64,000 nt of DNA from Amaurobius ferox (taxonomy: Eukaryota; Arthropoda; Arachnida; Araneae; Amaurobiidae). The position numbers and the translations under genes are program-made. The stretch spans positions 121,181,354-121,245,353 of the forward strand of contig OX578142.1 in NCBI GenBank assembly GCA_951213105.1, read 5' to 3'. This document shows positions 22,221 through 34,060 of the stretch, piece by piece; the first letter of the stretch is position 1; each line of letters opens with the position of its first letter. The notes under the pieces are model-generated. The model worked only from the letters and a program-made list of their open reading frames with translations. It had not been told where the DNA came from and did not search any database.

Positions 22221-22950
22221 TGGATAAATTTTATTATTTACGTTATATAATTTCTTAAATGGAAAGATGCAAAGTAGATAATTTTACCCCATATCCAGGA
22301 TACAGTGGCAAACATCATGGAGGTACTATTGGGACCATGATTACATTTACTATGAAACATGTTAAAACATGCTCAGTTACTTCAATGACTAATGCAATTT
22401 TATTTAATATTTCAATATAAAAAACAACTAACCACTTCCCTTATGAATTCAAAATGAAAGATGCAAATATGATAATATTTTTAATTGCATGTTCAGATCC
22501 AGAAAAGTGAAATAAAATAAAATATTAAATCATTGAAAGCTAGTTTTTCTGCTGATTTTATAATTCGAAGTTTCACTTAAATTTAATTTTACATAAAACT
22601 TACTTTTAATGATAGCATGTCATGAAATAATTTTGTATGATGCTTTACTACAAAAGTACTAAGATTCCCGGACACTAAGTTATGTAACTTCATAAGGAGG
22701 ACTTGCAACTTAAAAGTCTAAGAAGTCAATATTTTCTAGTTAGATAATTTAGTTAGATTTAAATTATATCATTGAGATCAAGTGTGAGATTCTCTCAGAA
22801 GATAAAATTGAAACGAGGCACATGTACTAAAATCACATATGTATTAATGAGATGTCTCCATATGAGATAAATCCTTTTTATTAGCATCTCTTTTTGAATT
22901 TGTTGTAGTTTGGATTGTGTTCTCATTGCAGATATCAGTATCTGTAGATT

Positions 22951-23540
22951 AAGGAAAGCTTAAAATAATTCAGCACGAATTAACATACAATGCAGCATAC
23001 AGTTGTTTAGCGGATGTGTTGAATTCCTTCCTACAGTGCTAGATAGACCAATAAACCTGAATACAAATTTTTTCACTTCCTTAATAGCAAACGAAATTTT
23101 TATATATCTATTAACAAGGACGTGCAAAATTCTACAAAAAATAAAGTTCTATAAGTAGCAGTTATATTTATTTCAACGAATTTGAAGTCAAATAAATGAA
23201 ATGAGCCAAATCAAAACACAGATTATCAAAGTGATTGAATTTATTAGCCATGTAAAAATGGAATGCAAGAGCCCATTGAAGCCGAAGAAAGCAATAAATA
23301 AAAATACTTGCTACAAAGGATACTTATTGGTGATAATTGAGTACTTATTGGTGTGTATAGAACTCAAGAATGAGATCCAACATATCCTTTAGCTGTATTA
23401 TTGTCCATTTCATCCTTTTACCTTTGAGTTTCCACCGTATCTTTGAAACAACTGTATACTGCATTGTACATTAATTTGTGTTTAATTAGGTTGCTTAAGT
23501 TTTCCTTATCCTTTTCACAAATTGCTTTTACTTATTTATC
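22951..23540. mobile_element. Foldback element FB1, copy 2 (diverged)
   Basis: The left arm (about 22951-23062, with ATACAATGCAGCATACAGTT) and right arm (about 23436-23537, with CAACTGTATACTGCATTGTA, then TTAGGTTGCTTAAG and TTCCTTATCCTTTTCAC) are inverted copies of each other and of the arms at 55.6-55.87 kb. The centre of about 370 bp is unique. No coding capacity. Confidence 0.55.
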
Positions 23541-23785
23541 CATAAACTGGTTTTACACTTTTTACTGCAGAGTAGTCAATAACTGCAATGGCAGCAAATT
23601 TTCTTGCTATGTGCAACAAACCACTTGTGTCTGCAGAATTAGTATATTCTTTATTAAATCTCATTTGAATAATAAATATACAAGGTCTATGAGTAGTAGT
23701 ATTATAATAATCTTAATATCTGAATTCATTATTATAATTAAAAAAATAATAAAATAATAGAAATAAAAAAGTTTATCCATACAAC

Positions 23786-23817
23786 TTTATTTTAGTTTCT
23801 CTTTATTCATAAAAAGC
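23786..23817 (-). terminator. Tandem poly(A) signals for the 24-kb gene
   Basis: AATAAA occurs on the minus strand at 23817-23812 and 23791-23786, about 200 and 225 bp downstream of the stop at 24015. This fits a normal 3' UTR. Confidence 0.65.
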
Positions 23818-24014
23818 CATTAAATGAATACATTGCACTCTTTAGAATAGAGCTTGAAACATTCTTTTCAGAGTAAATTAACTCATTTTCCTTTTGAAAG
23901 AATTTTAGCAGCAACAGTGGAAAAGTCAAAATACACAACAGGGCCTCGATTCTTAGAGCAGCGAAGTAACGCCTTTTCAACTATGTTAATGGCCAAATGT
24001 GTTATTTTGTCATT

Positions 24015-24415
24015 TCACTTTTGATGAAAAAAGGCACTTAGTCTAGCAGTGTATGCAAATACTTCGAAAAATTCCGCAGGTGAGGCTTGCCTTTCAAAAC
24101 AATACTGTATAATTGATGTGTGATCCTCAAACTTAATTTGTACATCCTTGGTAGTACCAAAAAATCCATCATAGGTGTTAATGGCTCGTTGTTCGCGATC
24201 TTGGCTAACATTTAGTGTCGCAGCGATAATCAAGGTAAAAGGGGACAAAACATTGGCGTAATGGCCGGAAATGCGTCTCATTGGTATCCATTCTGTGTTG
24301 AACAATTTGGAAAAATGGTATACCAGATCGATAGCATACCTGACATGTTCATTATTAACTGAATCTTCCATGACATAAAAAGACTGGATCTTTCTTGACA
24401 GGTTCTGCCATAACT
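24015..24415 (-). CDS. Terminal coding exon of an unidentified host gene
   Basis: A splice acceptor (TTCAATTTTAAGCAG) opens a frame that begins LWQNLSRKIQSFYV, runs through MEDSVNNEHVRYAIDL, and ends SAFFHQK followed by TGA. At about 133 codons it has balanced amino-acid composition with no low-complexity bias, unlike random frames in this AT-rich region. The acceptor leaves two bases to finish a split codon, so the preceding intron would be phase 1. Poly(A) signals follow at a normal distance. I do not recognise the family. It has no signal peptide or clear membrane segment. The middle (ISGHYANVLSPFTLIIAATL) is mildly hydrophobic. Upstream exons were not found, and there is no transposon signature around it. 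Confidence 0.6.
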
Positions 24416-24419
24416 CTGC

Positions 24420-25295
24420 TTAAAATTGAAGTTTTAAGTTATATTAAAATTGCTACGTAATACGATAGTGTAATAATAATCGCCGAGAAAGTTGCAAGAA
24501 CTCGTGCAGTCTTCTCAGGGTTGGCAGGTTGATTTGTGTAAAACTAGCAAAATCACGACATAAAATTAGCCAACCCATACAAATGCCCCGTCTGGTGGTA
24601 TGCATCGTAAATATGTAATTTGAGCATATTTAATTTATGATATTTGTCCACATACATAAAAAAAATAATGTTTAATGAAAATTTATTTAAAAGTAAAAAA
24701 GTAACAAAGAAATATTACATTTCAGATCCTTTTTTTTACACATGTGTATTGTGTCTTCCAAAATTTTTAGCAATCGTCCAAAAATTATTTTTCACCGTAA
24801 TAACTAATTTAAATAAAAATAGAATTTATAGAAATGATAATAAATAATCTCGTTAATATGTAGCATAAAAGAATAATTTGAAGAGGCTTTCTGGCTTTTG
24901 CTGGTTTGGCTGTTCTGTCTTTTTACTCTTTAAGAGGCGTGTTTTGCTCTATTCCTCCGGAAATCTGTTAAAACTATTAAATTATTGTTGTATGTTCTAT
25001 ATTAACGAAGTTATTTATTATCCATTTCTTTTTAGCAACAGATTAAGTATTTTTTTCTTTATTTCAATAATTTATAGAGCTGATCTCACTTAACAGAAAA
25101 TGTTTAACATGCTGGTCATTTTAGAGTGATAAGGAGAGCACACAATATAATAATTTCCAAAATTCAACTAACATTTAACATTAAACTGAAAAGATACATA
25201 AAAAAATGGTAGTTGGATATTTTCTAAAGTCTGACCATCTTCTTATCATGCTGATATTCAGGCAAACCAGATGATCAACTCAATGTTAACTTTAA
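24420..25295. other. Intronic or intergenic stretch
   Basis: Probably the intron upstream of the 24-kb exon. Short open frames on both strands lie at about 24470-24600, but no splice-compatible exon was resolved. Confidence 0.35.
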
Positions 25296-25296
25296 A

Positions 25297-26617
25297 ACAA
25301 GAAAGATAAATCATGCATAAAGCATTGATTATGAAACACTTTCCAACTTCAATGCAATTTCATTTAAACATCTCTAAAATGCGATACATTCCTCGGTAAT
25401 ATTTTAAAAATTATCACAATACTACATTAATTTATTATATTTGAAAACTTTAAAGTTCATCGAAATAAATCAACTTCATTCAAATGACGTCAATTAAATA
25501 TAAATTGCCTGGCTCCTCGGTAATGTTTTTAACATTATCATAATACTACAATAATTTATTATATTTGAAAACTTCATCAAAAACAACTGCAATTTATTCA
25601 AATGACGCCATCGAAATATAACACGCCTGGCTCTCTCTATAAAAGCAGCATTTCATTCATAACATTTTTCCATTCATTTCATTCATCACAATACTATAAT
25701 AATTTATTTTATTTAAAAACTTAAGACCATGGAGGAACAATGTATTAAACTCTATGCTTAAAACTTCATAAAAAAAAAATCGTCCTTCTCTCTGTAAAAT
25801 CAATAAATATTTCATTTATAACAGCTATGCAGATAATAATTTTGCGTTAAAGAAATGCAGTAATTCTTATACAACTCATTCTACATATTTTGCTGTTTAC
25901 ATTTTACATAAGTGAAAAATAGGCTTTGTTGTAGAAATAATCAAATTTGGATGACCATTTAAACTCAAATATATTGTAATTGCTTTGTTTCAGTATGTAG
26001 ATGCACAGAATTTAAGCAAAAATAAAGCGGTTTTAGGACAGACACAACACTCAATATGAATTAAAAAGAACTTTAAAAATCACGATTTTGAGACAAGATG
26101 GATGCCATGTTTCATTCTGAATTGGGTCACGTGATATACAACTCATTCTACATATTTTGCTGTTTACATTTTACATAAGTGAAAAATAGGCTTCGTTGTA
26201 GAGAAATCAAATTTGGATGATCCTTTAAACTCAAATATATTGTAATTGCGTTGTTTCAGTATGTAGATGCACAGAATGTAAGCAAAAATAAAGCGGTTTT
26301 AGGACAGATACAACACTCAATATGAATTAAAAAGAACTTTAAAAATCACGATTTTGAGACAAGATGGATGCCATAATTCATTCTGAATTGGGTCACGTGA
26401 TCTCTTCATACAACGGTCACGTGATCGCTTCATATAAGAGGTGTAATTGGGTGATATTATTCTTTTACATTCCCATATGTCCCACAAACCGTCTCAACAA
26501 CAGACTAAAATTTGATTTTGGTAAAGGCATTTTTACGGAAGTTATCGTGCGAACGGACAGACAGTCAGACAGAATGAACAAAGTCATAAACACTTTTCAA
26601 CTTTGTTGTAAAGTGTT
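25297..26617 (+). mobile_element. DINE-1-like repeat, copy 2, with 266-bp internal duplication
   Basis: Starts ACAAGAAAGATAAATCATGC and ends with the CACTTTTCAACTTTGTTG palindrome after GACAGACAGTCAGACAG. The segment 25869-26134 is repeated in tandem as 26135-26400, so the copy carries three CACGTG boxes (near 26130, 26395 and 26420). The 102-residue frame here is fortuitous. Confidence 0.75.
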
Positions 26618-27032
26618 AATAATGAATTTAATCAACATTAAAATTATCAACATAAAATTTGTTTTATTGAAATTACTTCCTTCGTCATTTAATTCTGAAG
26701 AAAGTAAATTAGCCAGAAATAGTCAAATAATGGTTGGCAAGTATTTAAAAAAAAATTTAGCGCGTCATAATCAAAAATAAAAATAGTCAAACTTGGGACA
26801 CACTGAATCTCCGAGTATTACCAGCTCAATTTCGTTTTGTGATGCAAAATTGAAATATCCGAACTAGGACGCAGTCACCGTCAATGTATATGACAAAAGA
26901 ATATGATTTGGAGAATTAATAATTTTTTTTATTTATTTATTTAAAGAACTATTGGATCTCCATCTCCATGGCATCAGACTGAGTATAAATGCGTCTGTCT
27001 AGGCTAGCCGGGCCCCGGTTAAAAGCCGATAT
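26618..27032. other. Spacer between two convergent DINE-1-like copies
   Basis: No gene recognised. A GC-richer patch at 26975-27020 (GCTAGCCGGGCCCCGGTT) may be a fragment of another element. Confidence 0.4.
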
Positions 27033-28025
27033 TTTTAACACTTTCGAACACAGTTGAAAACTGTTAATGACTTTGTTCATTCTGTCTGTCTGTCTGTCCA
27101 CACTATAACTACCGTAAAAATGACTTTATCAAAATGATATTTGAGTATGTTGTTGAGCATATGGGAATGTAAATGAATAATATCACCCAATTAGTTTTAG
27201 ATTGAACCCGGGTTGAAAAAGTGAAATACGTTGAACCCTATGGGACCTAATTTTTCAAACATTTTTTAAGCAAAGTTAAAATTCAAAAAATTGCTTCGAA
27301 AATTTAAGGAAATATTCAAATTATCCCATAAAATATATAAAAGAAACTTCAGCAAAATATGTCTGGTAGTTTTTAAAATAAAAATTAGAATAATAATTAC
27401 ACCCATATTATATAAGGAGATCACGTGACACACTTCAAACTAAAATATGACATCCATCTTTTTATCCTAGTATAAAAATTGTGATTTTTAAAGTTCTTTT
27501 ACATTTATATTTAGTGTTGCATTCGTCCTAAAATCACTTTATTTTTGCTTATTTTCTGTGCATCTATATTATATGCCAACACAATTACAATACTCAGTTT
27601 AAATGATCATCAAACATTATTTCCACAACGAAGGCTAATTTTAATGGATGCAGAATGTAAACAAGTGATTGTAAGATGAGTTGTATAAGAATTGCTGAAT
27701 TTTTTTAGAGCAAAATTATTTAGCTCTGGAGTCTGGAATAGAAGTGATATGAATGAAATATTTATTACTTTTACATAGAGAGCCAGACTGTTTATATTTC
27801 GATGATGTCATTTGATTAAAGTTCATTTTTTCCAATGAAGTTTTAAGTTTTCAAATATAATAAATTATTGTAGTACTGTGATAATTTAAAATATATCACG
27901 GCTGAATGTATCGCATTTTAGAGATGTTTAAATAAAATTTTATTTATTTATTTATTTATTTTCATTGCATTTCAGTTTAAAGTGTTTCATAATCAATACT
28001 TTATGCATGAATGATCTTTCTTGTT
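27033..28025 (-). mobile_element. DINE-1-like repeat, copy 3
   Basis: Inverted relative to copy 2. Begins with the AACACTTT palindrome and GTCTGTCTGTCTGTC at 27080-27098 and ends ATGATCTTTCTTGTTA. Contains one CACGTG box at 27419-27430. Confidence 0.75.
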
Positions 28026-29244
28026 AATTTTTGCTTCATTTGGATATACAATAGAAATGCCAGGACCATCAAAATAACTGCGCTAACTTTATGGTCCCAG
28101 TCAGTTTAAATATACTAATATGGAAAACGTAAGCAGTGGCAAAGCATGATAAAATAATTTGGAAAAACATGAAACCAGGGATTAAGATTAGCAAATAAAA
28201 ATTTTCATGCAGCATATTTTAACAAGGTTACAAATAAAATAAAATACAGTAATTGAATTAAAATATAAATAAATTAATGAAATTTTGCAAATTTTGTTAT
28301 AGCGAAACCTCGGTTTTGCGTTTCTCTGTGGAACCGATTCAAAAACGCTATATGTGGGAAAACACAATGCATGGAAAACTCTATTTCAACTAATAGATAA
28401 ATAAAAACAAGTAAGAAATGACTATTTTAACACTCGGAAATTTTATTAACAGCAATGAACTAATATCTTCGTTTCAAGGATAGAAATCTACAGTTTTCAC
28501 TAATTGACACTGCAATTTTATGCGTTTTGTTAGACTTTAACATAAGCTGTTGATAAAATTCTACAAAGTAAAAAACTAAATTTTTAAATATATATTTTCT
28601 TTTCTAATTATTCAAGTGTATATAAAATTTACTTCGGTTAAAAAAATATAAATGAAGATTTTGTTAATGAATATTATATTTATGTATTTAGATTTATGAT
28701 TTCAAAATTTATGTGAAAGATAAATTGAATACATGAATATACCTATTTAAATTCAACGAAATTTGCATGAATATAGAGAGGCCTCATATACCTGCTTATT
28801 TTAGGTTAATAGGTATCTAAATATTAAATTATATCTACTTTGCTTGTGACATTTTAAATTATCTGTATACGCATGTAATTCTATTGCAATGAAGAAAAAG
28901 ATATTATTGATAAAGAAAAATTAATAATGGATAAAAGTAAACAGTAAATGTCCCCGAATCTCATAATTTGATGGTTTCTAATCTTAAAATAACCAATGCA
29001 AAAGCCATAATCTAGAAAATTTCAGAAATTTGATTTTTTTATCTGTTTAGTGCTTTAGAGTATAGAACCATATCATAAATAAAAAATTACTGGAAAACTG
29101 TAATAATACGTATGTTGAGTACTAAATATGTACATCTAAAAACCATGTTTAGTTTAAATATGGGAAAAAGATAGGCCAATTTAAAACTTAATACAAAGGA
29201 TAACGTATTTTTTTTAAATTTTACAAATGCATCTATTGCTGTCT
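28026..29244. other. AT-rich stretch with a possible Tigger-end fragment
   Basis: No gene recognised. At 28301-28378, GCGAAACCTCGGTTTTGCG and GGAACCGATTC resemble eroded pogo/Tigger terminal sequence. Weak. Confidence 0.3.
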
Positions 29245-29635
29245 CGATTAGAGGTCTGCACGGGCTCGGGTTAGGCCCGGCCCGAGTGTAACACTGTTTC
29301 GGGGCGTGTCAGGCTCGGGCTTAGGTTTTTAAAAAGTTTGTTACGACTCTGCCAAACATATTTAATTCGGAAAATTTTTAAATGAATTTTAATTGAGTAC
29401 ATAATATAATTGCGTTTATTTCAGCTATGTGAAGATAAATGTTTTAAAAAAAAATCTTTTATCTCAGTTCTTCGTAGACAAATTTCACATATTTATGTTT
29501 TTAACACATTTGAATACAAATAATTTCGGGCCGAGACTCAATGGTCTTTGGGCCGGTTCGGATTTAAACACTCTTATTGTAAGGGCCGGGTCGGAATAAA
29601 CTCTGGAATTTAGGCTCGTACATCTAAAAACTCTA
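29245..29635 (+). mobile_element. CGGG-ended DNA element (hAT-like), copy 2, uninterrupted
   Basis: Full-length relative of 3652-4550 without the SINE. The ends TTAGAGGTCTGCACGGGCTC and (minus strand) CTAGAGTTTTTAGATGTACG are imperfect inverted repeats. The flanks TCTCGATT and TTTCGATG could be an eroded 8-bp duplication, which would suggest hAT. About 390 bp, no coding capacity. Confidence 0.5.
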
Positions 29636-30183
29636 GTTTCGATGTCACTTTTATTATCATGAACAACATTTACGAAACAAGGTTTTGAGATTTACTTAAG
29701 TTTGCAATTTTGCAACACACTTGCCATTGTGGAATTTCCTTAAAAGAACTTTGGTGAATCAAATGTATCATGTGCAATTTTCAGTTTCTTCTGCAAGTTG
29801 ACGTATTATATATTATGAAATACCTCTATATTTATTTTAGAAGAGGTAAAGAACTTCTTATATTTCTTAAATTGAAAATTTTCTATTTTAGAAACATTTT
29901 ATCAACAATTTATCTGCATTTGTATACTTTCGTATGAAAAATTTATTGTTAATAATTATGCACAGTCAGCGTAGTTTCACTAAATACTGTATTTACAAAA
30001 TGGTCTCAATCTTGTAACACCTATCATCTGGGATTCTTCACCAGAATATTATATTTAAATTGTCTTTAAATACTAAAATATGATGAAAGTAGATGACAAG
30101 TTCCAAGGACATTATAATTTTCTAAGAGTGGGAGGATAATAAAAATGTTCCTTTCTCTCTAATAACCCATTTTTTTATTTGCA

Positions 30184-30936
30184 ATGCAGGGAGTTTAAAA
30201 AAGATTGCACGACTAAATACCTCTTAAACAGTTGAATGTAGGCTCATGGTTCCAATTTAAAAAATGCTTTAAGTAAGATAGACTATCCTCATATACAAAT
30301 TTTGATCATGTTACACGTTTTAGTAAAAAGTACGAAATGCAACTTTTCATACGGGCTCCCTTGAAATAAATTTTCAATCATAAAAATATTTTCCATAGCT
30401 CAATTTGTCAAACAAAAAAGTTTCATTGTCATATGATCAAAATTACCCGAGATATCATTAATTAAAGTTTTTAACGGATAATGGGGGGGGGGAACTTTAG
30501 TTAAAAATAGATACATGAGTAAGTTTTCGAATGAAAATGTTATCTAACGAAATTCAATTTCTGTACGACCCCTGAAATCTATGTTTTCGCCCTTCCTTTT
30601 GATCAGGTCAAAGTGGTTTAAGTACTATAACGTTGACAATTTTTTCGGGACTAATTTTTCATATCAGAGAACTTGGCTCCCCCCCCCCCCCCTCAAGAAA
30701 TCCTTAAATGAATAAGGAGCAATTTGCTAATGGGAACTTTCTTTGTAGAGGGCCCTCATAAAAAGTTAAATGCCGTAATATTTTACTAAAACGTGTCATG
30801 TGACCAAAACTGTCGTCTGAAAGTCTATCTTATTTGAAGCATTTCATAAATTGGAACCATGGATTTACGACCAATCAATCATTTAAGAGATATTTAATCG
30901 TGGAATTCTTTTTTAAGCACCCCGTATAGCAAATGT
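30184..30936. mobile_element. Foldback element FB2 (about 750 bp)
   Basis: Arms of about 180 bp (30184-30362 and 30748-30936) are inverted copies. Shared phrases are CATGGTTCCAATTTA, AAGATAGACT and ACACGTTTTAGTAAAA. The outer ends carry GGGxGxTTAAAAAAGA. The loop contains a G-run (about 30483) and a C-run (about 30679). No transposase. Foldback or MITE; superfamily unknown. Confidence 0.72.
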
Positions 30937-31033
30937 AGTGTATTTCCTTGCTTTAAAATTCACAGGTCAGTTTCTAAATGATTATGTCATTAGCAGCACC
31001 ATTTTCCTATAAATGAAAAACAAAAAATGAAGT

Positions 31034-31039
31034 TTTATT
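31034..31039 (-). terminator. Poly(A) signal of the TMEM272-like gene
   Basis: AATAAA on the minus strand, 76 bp beyond the TGA at 31115, gives a short 3' UTR. Confidence 0.7.
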
Positions 31040-31114
31040 TATAGTGTCAATTTACATATAATGGATAATGAAAATGCATGCACACAACTACAAAGTTCCG
31101 ATTTCACTATTAAG

Positions 31115-31314
31115 TCATACTTTAGTTCCAAGATCTGTTGCCTGATCTCTTCCAAACAATACATATATAGTGAACAAGATGGCAAAAAGAGATAGAGAGA
31201 GAAAGATGGCATTGAGAAACCAAAATGAATATTGATAAAGAGTCTTATGGCAGTATAGTGAGCTTTCTTCATTTATGAAATCTGGTTCATAAGCTCCATA
31301 TATCCAGTAGCAAC
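31115..31314 (-). CDS. TMEM272-like membrane protein, last exon
   Basis: The acceptor TTTTATCTACTAG at 31315 is followed by two bases completing a split Gly codon, then CYWIYGAYEPDFINEE, LYCHKTLYQYSFWFLNA, a strongly hydrophobic segment and the tail GRDQATDLGTKV before TGA. WFIAG (previous exon), joined to CYWIYG, and YCHKTLY are hallmarks of TMEM272-like four-pass proteins, whose function is not established. This exon encodes the end of the third and all of the fourth transmembrane helix. The frame is intact and the splice phase agrees with the upstream exon. An overlapping 77-residue frame on the same strand is a shadow. Confidence 0.85.
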
Positions 31315-31914
31315 CTAGTAGATAAAACCAAAATCAATATGACTGAAATACATTATTCTTTATCAAGTACTTGTGCCCTGTTTTGCTAATCATATGAAGC
31401 AGAATGACTTTGTTAAATCCATTCATCAACTGAAACTTTTACATCAAGATCGGTCTTAGCCGAGTAACCCAATTTAACATAATCGGGACCTGCGCTGAAA
31501 AGACCCCAAGCCGAGAGGGACGCACTTTTAACGTAAATCTGCCGCTCGTAATGAGGTAAAAATAAATTTTTATTATTTATTATTTATAAAATATTTTTAC
31601 ATCATGTCGGGTGCGTGTATTAAGTGAAATATTAAAAATCTGATGTGGGCAGCACATGACTTTCTCTGCAGACTTATATTCACGTTCTCTTAATTTTTAT
31701 TACATTTAATTCACTTTTAATTCAATTTTCGTTCTCATTTGATAACTGGACCTATTTCAAAGGTGGCGTAGAGAAAATACGAAAAAACTAAAATATCTCG
31801 AGAACGGCTAGTCCTAGTGTAATGGGGTTGGTCTTGTTCTTTTCTTCGTTAAAAATTACGTATTAAACAAGCATTTCATGGATATATTTGAGCATACGTA
31901 GTTTTTTATTTTAG

Positions 31915-32380
31915 ATTTTGGCGATTTTTGCGGGCCATATTGCAAAGAAAGGCAGGTTATTTTTTTCCGAATCATACCAAAATCTAATCAGCACCAGGGT
32001 GTCCATAAGTAATTTATCTACCAAATTTTGTGGAATTCGGTCCATTAGTTTTTCAGCTAGAGTGGATACAAGCGTTTGGGGGCCATTTCGCAAAAATAGG
32101 CGGGTTCTTTTATCCCGAATCGTACCCAAAACTAATCAGCACCAGATTCGCCCACAAGTGACTTACCTACCAAATTTTATGAAATTCGGTCAACTACTTT
32201 TTTAGTTAGAGTGGATACAAAATCTGCACAGACAGACATACACACAGACGTCACGCTAAAAATAGTTTTCTCGTATTCTAGAGGTCTCGAAACGTGTAAA
32301 TCCGTCGAAAACTCGAGTTGTGATTTTCGGCATGATTCCAATACTTTCCCTATACATTACAATGTATTGCAGGGAAAGTA
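31915..32380 (+). repeat. Dispersed repeat with internal duplication and 3' palindrome
   Basis: Two tandem units of about 130 bp (31955-32075 and 32100-32220) share CTAATCAGCACCAG, CTACCAAATTTT, GAATTCGGTC and AGAGTGGATACAA. A CAGACAGACATACACACAGA tract follows, then a 39-nt imperfect palindrome at 32342-32380 (TACTTTCCC...GGGAAAGTA). The layout resembles the 3' part of the repeat family at 54.3-55.5 kb. The two opposite-strand open frames here are by-products. Confidence 0.6.
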
Positions 32381-32742
32381 AAAAACATTTAATCTGCTTA
32401 GATTTCAGTTCAATTTTTAATAGTTTTAAAAATAGAAAATGCGACTGGAAATAAAAAAAGTTTTATTTCTAGGTCAAAGGTAGCTCCTGTAAAACAAATG
32501 TGCTCTGCCGCTGGGACAGATTCAGAAAAATTTGACAGGTGTGTCAAGATAAGGTGACTGAAATGGTATATCTATATTTCCGAATCGGTATAATAAGTTG
32601 AAAGTTGAAATTAATAATATTTCATAATAACACAAAATAATTTTCACAGTAACATACAGGATAAACATAACTTCATTTAATAGATTTAATGAAATACAAG
32701 TTAATATTTATTTTATTAAAAACTTTTCAATTGTAGTGAAGA

Positions 32743-33083
32743 TGTAAGGGTTAACAAATTCTATTCTCGACTTCTTAATTTTCAAGCATTTTTTTCCCTG
32801 GGAAAGAAGAACCTAAATTTAAATAACAGCCGCTCAGATTGCGGACTGTAGAGGGTTCTGGCAACCAGGTTATAAAAAGGCGAAGTGCGAAGCCCGAGAG
32901 GTGAGTTCGAGATGGTAAGAGGTGATACGATGCAGACGATGGTCGAAAGGGTGGACCATGTACATTCTGATATATTATTTGTGGATTACGTTAATGGAGT
33001 TTATTTTATGATGTATACAGTTTAAGAATAAAACTTGTTGTTTTTATCAAAGATGCCTGCGTGTTCATTTCGACACCTTTACA
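32743..33083 (+). mobile_element. Solo LTR (341 bp)
   Basis: Begins TGTAAGGGTTAACA and ends CACCTTTACA, with short inverted termini. TATAAAAAGG lies at 32871-32880 and AATAAA at 33027-33032. A 4-bp AAGA duplication borders it at 32739-32742 and 33084-33087. No internal region adjoins, so this is a solo LTR left by recombination. Gypsy or a related group is likely from the short duplication; not proven. Confidence 0.72.
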
Positions 33084-33125
33084 AAGAAAAATTGCTATTT
33101 TATCTTTCGAATATTTTAGCTGTAG

Positions 33126-33539
33126 CTACCTATCATGTTTCAACGCAAATTTGATGGATTCATTTTCAGGGTGAATTTCCTGATCACGATGAATATAAAG
33201 CATAGCTAACCCATTTATCCTTTCTTCTTTCATATTTTGTTTGAAGTAAGTGCTTACCCGTCTCAATGAACAGAAGGACCGTTCATTAATACACATAGTG
33301 ACAGAAACAATACACAAAGTATGAAGGAGAGTCTTTGTGTTCGGATAAAAGTCAGTAGCATATAATGCACTTTTAATCGCACTGTAAAGGAGTTTGTTTT
33401 CCGGTTTATGTTTTCCCCCTATTGCTGCTATAAGTCTATTTCCCCTCGTATTTTGAAACGGTCTCTGGAATGCCTGTCTGTTCGTTATGTTTCGCACGCG
33501 GTAGAATAGAACACGATTGACAAATAATAGCACAATCAA
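33126..33539 (-). pseudogene. hAT-type transposase C-terminal dimerisation domain
   Basis: The frame contains LLHTLCIVSVTMCINERSF, then CSLRRVSTYF and EERINGLAMLYIHRD. The ERSFS.LRR...ERLNGLALL.IHRD signature belongs to the hAT/ZMYM-type dimerisation region. Only about 110 residues of it are present, with no catalytic core or zinc fingers. The first about 50 residues of the frame are less convincing. Probably a relic of a hAT element. Confidence 0.8.
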
Positions 33540-33610
33540 AACATTTTTTTCATCGCGTTACTCAGAAATTTAATAACACATTCAGGAATTTAATAATAGA
33601 ATTAGCTGCG

Positions 33611-34060
33611 TTGATCATGCTACTCAAAAACTTTTCACGAATCAGAGACGCAAAAATAAAAGAGAGAATTTCCGTTGGTCCACAGATCAGACAGTTGTTT
33701 AAAGATCCTGAGTTCCAAAATAAATTAAACTGCAATGGAAAGAAAGCCTGGAAAACATTCAGAATGTTGGCTACATTTTTTAGGTCATATAAAGGCAGAT
33801 AATTACGAAGAGGTCGTCGAAGAATTACTTTCTTTGGAACATTTTTTAAAATTCATATCTGAGTTTTTTCCGAAATTTATGGGATCAATTTCAAATGAGC
33901 ACAGAGAAAGGTTCTATCAGGAGATATTCGAAATTGATAAAAGATTTAGCGGCAAATGGAACGAGGGTAAATTGGTGGACTTCTGTTGAGTTCTGCAGCG
34001 AGAAGCTCCAGAGATAAAATATAAGGGACAGAAAACAAAAAAATAAGTTTTTGCGTAAAT
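33611..34060 (+). pseudogene. Broken arthropod repeat-borne protein, C-terminal part
   Basis: Two overlapping frames join by one shift near 33780: IRQLFKDPEFQNKLNCNGKK continues as EVVEELLSLEHFLKFISEFF. The later phrase SISNEHRERFYQEIFEIDK is like one I associate with multicopy proteins in arachnid and other arthropod genomes. The frame ends DFC followed by TGA, where relatives appear to have Trp, and then runs on as VLQREAPEIKYKGQKTKK. One frameshift and one nonsense codon make it a pseudogene. The family's function is unknown to me. Confidence 0.55.

Noticed and set aside
24470..24600. Possible upstream exon of the 24-kb gene (minus strand)
   Set aside because: Two frames are open for about 35-45 codons, but no donor of the required phase is present.
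31915..32205. 95- and 72-residue frames on opposite strands
   Set aside because: Both fall in a tandemly duplicated non-coding repeat.
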